Positions 55,608-64,000 of a DNA stretch of 64,000 nucleotides are shown here, piece after piece. A program made the position numbers and the translations under genes. The notes under the pieces are model-generated. The model was given only the letters and a program-made list of their open reading frames with translations. It made no database searches and was not told the origin of the DNA. The DNA is from Rutpela maculata (taxonomy: Eukaryota; Arthropoda; Insecta; Coleoptera; Cerambycidae): positions 31,880,234-31,944,233 of the forward strand of contig OW386293.2 of the NCBI GenBank assembly GCA_936432065.2, written 5' to 3'. The first letter of the stretch is position 1, and the number at the start of each line of letters is the position of its first letter.

Positions 55608-56340
55608 CACTCAATATTTCGGCCTAAATTTTGTTACTCGGGGGGTTTTGGGGTCGCTGATCACGAATCTGAAGTCAGAATTGGATAATTTCTAAATCCA
55701 AGATGGCAGATCCAATATGGCAGATGCGAAAATCCAGAAATTTATCAAAATTTTAAGATTGTGGCCCAAATCTTATTACTTGGGGGTTTTTGGGGTCGTT
55801 TGAGTGAACTAATTTGTACACAAACGAAGGGGAAAAAGGTATTTTTAGCACTTTTAGGTTAAGTTTTCTCAAAATCCTGACGTGATGGCACAAAACGGAC
55901 TACGGCATCGTGTTCAGTACATCAAAAACCTTCGGGGTACGGTAATGGAATCCCATTGGTCGGACATTTTTTTTTTGTAAACCTGTGTAATTGTACAGAA
56001 AAGGGTATATAAGCAAAGCGGTAACAAATGACAAAAAATAGCCAACTTTGAACAATACCTCAGGCAATTTTCATCATAGAACCCTTTCTCACAGCTCATT
56101 TTAACGGTTGGAATATCTACTTTCGTTTCTCTGAATATCTTCTAAGAAAAAGTTATAAGCGAAAATGTAAAAAAAATAATTTTCGCGATTTTTCGCGTTT
56201 TTTGCAGATTTGTTTACGCTTACATTTAGTACAAAAAATAGTTTTTAGAGGTCGCACAAATGGGAAATTCAATTTTCTACAAAACAGTATTCTTGTAATT
56301 TTTCTGAATCCCGCTTAGTTTTTGAATTATATTGAAAAAC

Positions 56341-57769
56341 CAAAAAACCACCCCTTTCACCCCGTTCTTAAAAATGCACCCCTAAATTTAATAGCATTTT
56401 GTGATTTTATCATATTTAGGAGGTCACCAAACGGACGAAACAAAAACTCTTTAACGCGATTGTTCCTTACTTCCTCTTTTTTTGTATATAGTCAATAGCC
56501 TACACCTTTCAAATTTTATATTCAAATTCTGGCTATAACTGACACCGTGTCATTGTCACATATTTTCTGAAGCTATATCTATCTCTACTCAGAAAAAAGT
56601 TATAAGCGAAAATGTAAAAAAAATAATTTTCGCGATTTTTCGCATCTTTTTGCAGATTTGTTTATTCTTATACACAAAATTATATTTTTACATTTTAGCT
56701 TTAGCCCAGATGACAGAGAACATTTTTATAGTGACCCACAAAAAGTTGCAAACTGAATAATTTTTTTTTTTTTTTAATGAGTTCGTGAAAATGTAATAAT
56801 ATCCTGAAAAGTTTACATTCCGCTCGGACGCAGAACATAAAGAAAAAGTGAAAAAAAATTTTTTTTTTCCAATTTTTTCAAAATTTTTAAATTAAGTCAG
56901 AGTAGGAAAAAATAAAAAATACAGGTGGATAGACCACGTATTTCTGAACAAAAAATATCCTAATAAAATTTTTCGCTAAAGCCACGGTATTTCTGGAAAA
57001 AAATAGTGAAGTAACCTCGTCACTCTGCGCGGCTAGCGCACGGTTAAATGCATACTATGGAATCTCTAAAAATTCTTAGCTGTTCTATCGAGTAAAATAA
57101 AGCTTTCTTCTCTTTCTGATTACACGTTTTAAACATTTTTCTTAGTGAATAGGAGGATAAATAGTGAGTATGGAGGGAAAATATATAATTATTAATGCAT
57201 ACACGGACACCACACATACCCGCTGAATCGCTCGCATGAATTTTTACGTGCCTTTATTGTATTGTATTTATTACAGGTACACGTATCTACATTTCAGAAA
57301 TATCCAATGGATTCCTTATACATTTGTTAATGTATTAGAAAAGTTCCAGAATTTGTATTCAAAACAATCAAAGATATTTTCATAGTTATAAGGATAAGAT
57401 CGTGAAAATCGCAATTTCTTATCATGATCTGATTGATCATATTTTCTAAAAAAATGCATACAAGTAAACGAGTTTGTGTTTGAACATTCGAAAAATATAC
57501 ATTTTTTCCGAAATAGTGATATTTTATTTTTTCCAATGGGTCAATTTCTCGACAAGTTACAGCCTCCAATACATATATTTATCAAAAAAAATCATCAAGC
57601 AAGAAAATTAAAATGATTTGAAATGTACTTTTTTTTTAATCCTCGTTACTACAACATAATAAACCATAATAATCATAAAGTGTACATACTTTTCAACAGT
57701 TGTCAATGAAGAAAGAATTTTTTTGAAGGGCTTTTATTTTTTTCTTTGTTATTTATTGCGACGATTGAG
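56341..57769. other. repeat-derived DNA, no gene
   Basis: 56500-56900 contains blocks that recur at 59690-60000: the stretch with GACACCGTGTCAT in direct orientation, and CATTCCGCTCGGACGCAGAA (56818) as an inverse of a block at 59743-59770. 56570-56670 repeats the AGTTATAAGCGAAAATG end of the foldback arm. The rest is AT-rich and unrecognised. Confidence 0.45.
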
Positions 57770-59197
57770 TTCGGGCCTCCGATTAAAGAACTTATATCTA
57801 GATACATAATGGCATTGATTTATTTGTTGCTGAAAGACTCACAATCAAAGGCACTTCTTCCCATAAGTTGCTGATTGGCCCATCGGCCTATTCGCAGCAG
57901 TTTTCTACACGATCGGTTCAGTTTGATTATCACAATCTCAGTTTGACAGTGTTCGCCATTAATGTCAATAAATGTTTTTCGTGTTCTCCGACCAAAAAGT
58001 GATGAAAAAGTAATTTTATTTTAAGTTGTGATTTGCTTAATCCCTAATAGTCCAAGATCCCAGAGCTGCCAGGCCTACGTCATTTTAGCAAAGCTAATAT
58101 TTTGACAACAAATAGTGTAATATCTAATTAAGAACGTATGCGTATTTGATAGTTTGAAAGCGGGGCCCTTTTGCAGAAAACAGGTACAAAAGGTACATGC
58201 AAATTTTACTCAGTACGTTAAAGTATGATAGCTGGTTTATTTTCCACGTGACACACTAACGACGTGGTGTAAGCGTCAACCTCCGAATCTTAAGGTCCGA
58301 GGTTCGATCCTGAGCGTTCTCAGCTTTTTTTTTTCAACAAATATTAACTTAAAGTGGCGATTACCAAGAAAGAGACAACCGATAGGGAAATATTTATTAT
58401 TTTTGGCCATAACTTTTTTCTTAGTACGTATATTTGAAAAAAAAAACCTGAGAACGCTCAGGAATCGAACCTCGGACTTTAAGTTTCGGAGGTTGACGCT
58501 TACAACATGTAGTTAGCGTGCCACTTGTAAAATAATCCAGCTATCATACTTTAACGTACTGAGTAAAATTTTTTTTGTAAATTTTATACCTGTTTTCTGC
58601 AAAAGGGCCCCGCTTTCAAACTAGCAAATACGCATACGTTCTTAAGTAGATATTACACTATTTTTTGTCAAAATATTAGCTTTGCTAAAATGACGTAGGT
58701 CTGGCGGCTCTGGGATCTCACCCTATAAGTGATATTCTCTATTCATATTTACACAGTTTAGTGAAAATGTAATGCTACATGTTGAAGTGCTGTGCCGTTT
58801 GCAGAAGGCAGTTTAGAAAAGAAGAAAATCGGTCGTTTCATAAGTAAGTAGGTCACAGTCGTAACATGATGGCGTTCATTTTACAGTTGTAATAATAATA
58901 TTATAAATAATATCCTTTCAATACATATTTCCCTTGAATAAAACATCTCTACCTATTATATTTTTTAAATCCGAGGTTATGTTCATAGAGGTTAACCAAC
59001 AATTATTACATAAAATATGTACAATATTGTACATTTTCCCTTCTATACATACCCGCCACTGTTGCCTATGGGATGTGATGTTCATCTATCCATTTTAATG
59101 GACATATAATGTGACTATGTTAGGAGCAAATAAGGTATATGAAGAAAATATAGCCATTATGTATCTAGATGTAAGTTCTTTAATCGGAGGTTCGGAC
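57770..59197. mobile_element. 1.4-kb element with inverted termini and an internal palindrome
   Basis: The left end, CGGGCCTCCGATTAAAGAAC and onward to about 57813, is the inverse of the right end at 59153-59195. Inside, 58055-58719 is a near-complete palindrome of its own. No coding capacity. Confidence 0.78.
58055..58719. repeat. palindrome with a tRNA-like B box in each arm
   Basis: The arms share GATCCCAGAGC, CAAAGCTAATATTTTGAC, CGGGGCCCTTTTGCAGAAAA and a tRNA-like part. The left arm has GGTTCGATCC at 58301-58310; the right arm has the corresponding inverted GGTTCGATTCC at about 58473-58463. The stretch upstream of each B box (GTGGTGTAAGCGTCAACCTC) resembles a D-arm and A-box region. No full cloverleaf is certain. 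Confidence 0.55.
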
Positions 59198-61153
59198 ATA
59201 ATAATACCGTGCGTGTAATTTCTCATTAGGCATGTAAATTTACGTAGCGCGAGAGATATGACAACACCGGCAGCCGTAAATTGGTCCGTCGGTGGAACAT
59301 CCCAGCTCTGTTATTTCATTTCAGCCAGCTGGCACACGCGATGTTGTAATTCTTATTCCCCATGCCTAGCCCGCGACTACACACACGGTATATATAAGTA
59401 TATTTTTCCCATCCATCCTTTGCTTGTATTGTTTAAAACAAAAAAGCATCAGAAAGCTACAAGTTTCATCTTTTAAATGAACCAACACCCATATAGATTG
59501 AACAAATTCTGATTTAGTGTCATGTAATTCAGTGCGTCGGTGTCACAGCCATGCGTATTCAAGCGCGTGCACGCATGGATCTCGCTCCGAGTTATAACGT
59601 TACACTTGACTATTTTTTTCCGGGAAAACCGTTGTTGTTCATAAATACGTGATCTATTCATCTGTATTTTTTATTTTTTTCTAGTTTGATTTAATTTCAA
59701 CATTTTGAAAAAATTGAAGAAAAAAAATTTTTTTTCACTTTTTTTTATGTTCTGCACCCGAGCGAAATGTAAACTTTTCAGGATATTATTCTACATATTT
59801 TCACAAACCCATTAAAAAAAAGTTTACACAGTTTGCAATTTTTTGTGGGTAAATACATCGACTGGGCTACTTATAAGAACATTTAGTATAAAAAAATAGT
59901 TTTTTGAGGTTGCACAAAGCCTTTCATATTTTGTATTCAAATTCTGGTTATTACTGACACCGTGTCATAGTCACATATTTTCACAGTTTCAATTTTATAT
60001 GAATTAATTATCATTTGCTTGTTCATTCAGCCATTCAACGGGAACAATATCTGTTACGAAATTAAAACAAAAAAATTATTGTATAATATGAATAACAAAT
60101 AATAAGTAAACGACTAAACGAGTAGAAGTTGCAGTTGGAAATGGCCGACTGCGAATACCTATTTAATATACATTTTGCTCAAATTCAACGAACGTGGTGC
60201 TTTTTAGATTAGGTAGGTACAGTCAGTATCGTTTTTATTTGAATTGTGCAAAGAGGTATAACGTTTTAAAGCAAAATTGAAATATCACTTAATCTACGAA
60301 AATTTCGCTGGAACCTGATAGACACACTGTATAATGAAGTTTCGATGTCTTGTACATCTTCATGTTTTTGAGTACCTACTTAATAAAAAACCTTAGTGAC
60401 ATTTTGCTTCAAAATTATAATAGAACATAGTTTATGTAAAATTGTACAGTTTGCACAGCTCTGGCGATCATCCTGTATGATGAACATGGTCCAATTTCAA
60501 CAGAGAATATTCTACCACGCTAGTTTATACATGTTCCACATTTGAAATTCAAATAAGCCTAACAGAAGTTATCGTAAAATACATTTTACAGCTCGTAAAA
60601 CTCGTTTTCGAGACACCTTGTATAATTGAAAATAATTTTACGTTGTAGTGGAGATGAAACATTGAAAGTTTTGTTAAGAAAGTTTTTTTATAAAATTATC
60701 AGTTTTTGCACAATCTTCCGAGGGAGCACTAACTGGACACCCTGTATATTCAAAGGAAGAATTTTAGCCTTGTGTTAAAATATTATGTTTGTCCCAAAAG
60801 TAAAGTTTTTTATTTGAAATTATGCATGGTTTTATATTTAGAATATAAATGTCTCAACTCGAATATACTTCTCTCAAGTTAAGTAGTTAACTTTCTTAAG
60901 TTTTTTAATAACTACATATAAAGAAACAAAGAATTCTATATTTATTTCAAATATACGTAATGTTTATTTTAAAGCTAATACATTTTTAACTTGAAACTAT
61001 GTATAGTTTTCAACGTAGAATGGATGTGTCTACTTAATTACACTCTATTTAAGTTAAATATATGATATTCTCAATTTTTTAATCATATGCATATATTCAA
61101 AACAATAATTATATTCTTGTTTAAAATGTATATCATATTTGTTCCCAGAGTAA
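59198..61153. other. repeat-derived and AT-rich DNA, no gene
   Basis: 59690-60000 pairs with 56500-56900 as described. Edges of the CACCCTGTATA type occur at about 60605 and 60738, hinting at small DNA-element remnants. No coding segment was recognised. Confidence 0.4.
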
Positions 61154-61165
61154 TAATGCATTCTT
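61154..61165. repeat. target duplication of SINE copy 1, left
   Basis: TAATGCATTCTT; the same 12 bases occur at 61548-61559. Confidence 0.85.
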
Positions 61166-61547
61166 TTTTTTTTTAACTATTTAACGTCGGCCTATTTCCG
61201 CTACCATGGCCTATCACCGACGCCAGGAGACGAGCTACCCCCCAACCTGGAAATTTTGCCGAACCTCTTCCCTTAAGAAGAGTAGGGATCTTTTACTTGC
61301 CTAACATTTAATAGACAAGGGACCGCCTGCTTTACATCCCCTCCGAAGGATGGTATATCCATTACGTAATCCTCGTCTGAAATTACGTAACTTCCGCGTA
61401 TACACTGATATACAAGCCGCTAGAAGGTGGGACGAGAATGCTGTATTTCCCAAGATGGGTCACCCATCCAAGTACTAACCGCGCTCGACGTTGCTTCAAC
61501 GGAATATCGACTGACATTCACATTGAAGTCGCCTCTACGCTCGCCCC
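61166..61547 (-). mobile_element. 5S-rRNA-derived SINE, copy 1
   Basis: The element reads on the minus strand. Its first third (about 61520-61440) contains AGCAACGTC, GCGCGGTTAGTACTTGGATG then GGTGACC and TTGGGAA, which is the internal promoter region (A box to C box) of 5S rRNA. The rest is an unrelated body (landmark AGATCCCTACTCTTCTTAAG in inverse) ending in a poly-A stretch (T-run at 61164-61174 on the plus strand). A perfect 12-bp target duplication flanks it. This is the architecture of SINE3-type elements transcribed by RNA polymerase III. Confidence 0.85.
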
Positions 61548-61559
61548 TAATGCATTCTT

Positions 61560-62530
61560 AAATTGCATAGTTTTATATTTAGAATGCGAATGTTTTGATT
61601 TGATTATCCTCCTCTCAAATTAAAGAAATTTATCAGGATTTTGCTTTAGATAGATATTATTATATTCGTATTAAACCAAGAAGAATCTCTTCTTTTGAAC
61701 AAATAATACATTGAAATTCCTGAACAAATAAGTACATTCAAAACAGGAATACTTTTTTTCTGTATATACTTTTTTAATGTCGTAAGTAGCTCACATCCAA
61801 TTAAGATTATAGAGTTGTTTTAGTCCGGCAGCAGAGTCCAACTCGATCCCATGTCTAGTTTCTGAGATGCAGCTCAAGAAATGTACAGGAATGACCTCTT
61901 GTACAATTAAAAAAATTTCGAATTCATGATTTTTTTCATACATTTTATATTGAGATACGTTCTAATAGCCATTTATAATAGTTTGTATTAAAAAGATCGT
62001 AGAAAAATTAAAGTTTGAAAAGTGGTGGCGAAGGCGCAGGGAATTCTATATAAAAATAACAAGTGAAAAAAATATTCGGTCAAAGACCCCGCACTTTTTA
62101 AAGGTATTTTGGTGATCAATAGATTTTTCTAATTTTTTTATATGTTAACTCTTGAGGTATATTTACCAACCCTGCAAAAGCACAATCATATGGGGTTCAT
62201 ACTTTAGACAGGAGAGGGCGTTGAAGTTGTCTTTGTAAGTTTTATATTTGCTTCCATTCCGGTAAAACCGTTGAAGCAAAACTCACCGGGAACGATACGT
62301 GTATGAGTACATGTCATTTATATCATAAAACGATTATTGTGTCGCATCCGTTTGTACCGGAAATGACGTAAATTGCAGATTTCGCACCAGAATCGGGGGT
62401 ACGGCGTATAAGTATCTGGATACATACCTATGTATGAATTAATAAAAGGCATATTGACATATTTTTGTGACATATGTACAGCGTGATTCATTTTTAGCAT
62501 ATACACGATGATGCAGTTACATCCATTCGT
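61560..62530. other. AT-rich DNA, no gene
   Basis: No coding segment or repeat recognised; short open stretches on both strands lack support. Confidence 0.4.
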
Positions 62531-62705
62531 CAGTAGCGGATCTAAAGTAAAAGGCCCAGGTGGCAAACGCTTTGAAGGGCCAATTTTTTCGGATGATAAC
62601 CTATATAATCTAATTTACATCGCACGCAAGCGACGGATGCATTGCCTTTTGCACAGGGGCCCAGGTGGCATTTGCACATTGGCCGCCCTGTTAGATCCGC
62701 CACTG
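62531..62705. mobile_element. 175-bp hAT-type MITE
   Basis: The ends CAGTAGCGGATCTAA and TTAGATCCGCCACTG are inverted with one mismatch, a terminal pattern frequent in insect hAT MITEs. The flanking octamers CCATTCGT (62523) and CCATTCCA (62706) agree at six of eight positions, consistent with an aged 8-bp duplication. Confidence 0.7.
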
Positions 62706-62865
62706 CCATTCCAAATAAATTGAGAAAGAGAGTAGACATAACAACGCAATCATTTTTTAGGAGAGGTAGTACACATTAACAATAAAACTATAGCAAATAT
62801 GGTAGTAATATGTACATATCATAATTAAAACAATACTTGCGTACACATTAAATACTTTGCTTAAT
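62706..62865. other. short AT-rich spacer
   Basis: No recognised feature. Confidence 0.4.
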
Positions 62866-63475
62866 AAATACTGGGCATACTATCAGGTTCAAAAAAGGCA
62901 TAACCCCAGTGTCCTAGCTCCCGATTTACAGCTGCAGTACACCGCAGTTATTGATTCTTCTGGAGGATTATTTTCTATTCCATCCCCTTCCATTCTATTA
63001 AATTCAATAAATAAATTGTGTTTATCGGCTTGGGTAAAACGAGAATATAATCTGGCTTGTATCAGGTTTGGTTGCATCTTTTTTACTTGAAAACCTCTAA
63101 CCCTTGTCGGTTTCGAACATCTTACATGTATCCAGGCGCCAAAAACAATTGGTAGATTCCGAAGGCTTTGTCTCTAAGATAATCGAGCGACAGGTGAGGA
63201 AAGTTTAGGTTGCATGCTTCTATGTCCATCCACGGCCCACCACCTTGCCTAAAGCTCAGTTCGTCCCTTTCAATTCTTCACAAAAGTTGATTTTCTGTTT
63301 GAGCCAATCTCAACATGGCATCAGCGACCTATTGTGGTTTGCTTCTGCCATCGTGAATTGTCTTTAATTCCGCGGAAGAAATTCTGACATTTCATGAAGT
63401 AAACCCAAATCTTGCAGAAAGGCAGAAGCATCACGGTAACTCCTGTCCGTTGTTAAGATATCTCCATTTCGAATC

Positions 63476-63486
63476 CAATGTAGTAT
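63476..63486. repeat. target duplication of SINE copy 2, left
   Basis: CAATGTAGTAT; identical to 63871-63881. Confidence 0.85.
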
Positions 63487-63870
63487 TTTTTTTTTTTAAC
63501 TATTTAACGTCGGCCTATTTCCGCTACCAGGGCCTATCACCGACGCCAGGAGACGAGCTACCCCCAACCTGGAAATTTTGCCGAACCTCTTCCCTTAAGA
63601 AGAGTAGGGATCTTTTACTTGCCTAACATTTAATAGACAAGGGACCGCCTGCTTTACATCCCCTCCGAAGGTTGGTATATCCACTAAGTAATTCTCGTCT
63701 GAAATTACGTAACTTCCGCGTATACACTGATATACAAGCCGCTAGAAGGTGGGACGAGAACGCTGTATTTCCCAAGATGGGCCACCCATCCAAGTACTAA
63801 CCGCGCTCGACGTTGCTTCAACGGAATATCGACTGACATTCACATTGAAGTCGCCTCTACGCTCGCCCCC
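63487..63870 (-). mobile_element. 5S-rRNA-derived SINE, copy 2
   Basis: About 384 bp, almost identical to copy 1 (few substitutions, for example GGTTGG versus GGATGG in the body), in the same orientation and with an 11-bp perfect target duplication. It interrupts the transposase pseudogene, so it inserted after that gene was established. The high similarity of the two copies suggests recent mobility of the family. Confidence 0.87.
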
Positions 63871-64000
63871 CAATGTAGTATCTGCCCCTATTTTCGTTTC
63901 TCATGCCATGCATTAGAATGTTTGCGTCATTGTTGTGCGTGTTGGCAGAGTAAGGTCCATAGATGTCCAAAATGAAACCACTTGGGGCAACTAAGAGTCC

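Larger units (their letters stand above)
53420..56340. mobile_element. nested foldback element
   Basis: The outer arms (about 53420-54300 and 55805-56340) are inverted copies. Landmarks are AAGCGGAATTCA near 53433 with its inverse AATCCCGCTTAG at 56308, and GGGATTCCATTACCGTAC at 54161 with its inverse near 55935-55952. The loop holds a second inverted-repeat element (54297-55607). Confidence 0.75.
62866..64000 (-). pseudogene. DDE_Tnp_4-type transposase, decayed and split by a SINE
   Basis: Reading right to left, the window edge starts with LLVAPSGFILDIYGPYSANT then NNDANIL, the first conserved block (G-x-x-x-D-x-x-G-P-Y) of a DDE_Tnp_4-like insect family. After SINE copy 2, and in another frame, comes NGDILTTDRSYRDASAFLQD then LGL, corresponding to the family's D-R-G-F-R-D block with a catalytic Asp. 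FLPRN and a stop follow. Later blocks are NLNFPHLSLDYLRDKAFGIY, and the C-terminal domain at 63077-62889, RLYSRFTQADKHNLFIEF then AVYCSCKSGARTLGLC, a SWIM-like cysteine motif. Several stops and frameshifts make it inactive. The N-terminal part is outside the window. Confidence 0.75.

Noticed and set aside
58253..58325. Functional tRNA gene
   Set aside because: The B box is good, but no complete acceptor, anticodon and D arms can be paired, and the sequence is part of a palindromic repeat.
61440..61547. Functional 5S rRNA gene
   Set aside because: Only the internal promoter region matches; the rest diverges and is fused to a SINE body with target duplications.

Overview
The window looks like insect nuclear DNA from a large, AT-rich, transposon-packed genome. 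The evidence is GT-AG spliced coding exons, four non-LTR retrotransposons with (ATT)n tails, Ty3/gypsy-type pieces, hAT-type MITEs with target duplications, a 5S-rRNA-derived SINE family and many foldback elements. I cannot fix the order of insect from sequence alone. I see no bacterial, organellar or viral gene set.

Only one host gene is convincing. It is a minus-strand gene of the nose-resistant-to-fluoxetine (NRF-6) family: a signal-peptide exon at 13603-13807, a second exon at 4327-4559 and a third at 3108-3304, with reading phases that fit, a TATA-like box upstream, and later exons off the left edge. Its 9-kb first intron is filled by mobile DNA: a gypsy pol remnant split by two MITEs, a Helitron-like piece, a 1-kb foldback, a 2.6-kb mariner-like transposon with about 0.7-kb terminal inverted repeats, and a repeat family with a minisatellite.

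From 14.9 to 25.3 kb there is a clear nested stack. An old LINE (LINE-1 here) is split by a younger LINE (LINE-2). The ORF2 of LINE-2 is in turn split by a 3.25-kb LTR element whose two LTRs differ only in a CT microsatellite. That LTR element keeps a SAP-domain ORF and a gag ORF but has lost nearly all of pol and carries an in-frame minisatellite. Further right come an inverted satellite array inside a terminal-inverted-repeat element (25.5-27.6 kb), a decayed LINE with PHD-like ORF1 (28.3-32.5 kb), and an older LINE broken by a hAT MITE (34.8-36.6 kb).

From 37 kb to the end, protein coding is nearly absent. This part holds an element with ten copies of a GCCGTAC motif (38 kb), two near-identical 2.6-kb copies of an unclassified element (39.4-42.0 and 47.9-50.5 kb) that bracket a 4.15-kb giant foldback with TGACGTCA-rich ends, and pieces of an uncharacterised PIN-like insect protein family (0.6, 51 and 55 kb). 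It also holds nested palindromes with tRNA-like B boxes (58 kb), a hAT MITE, and two 5S-derived SINEs with perfect target duplications, one of them inside a dead DDE transposase at the right edge.

The genes do not form an operon or pathway. The main story is layered insertion, and the order of events can be read from what interrupts what. All homology statements come from recognition of motifs by eye; no database search was run.
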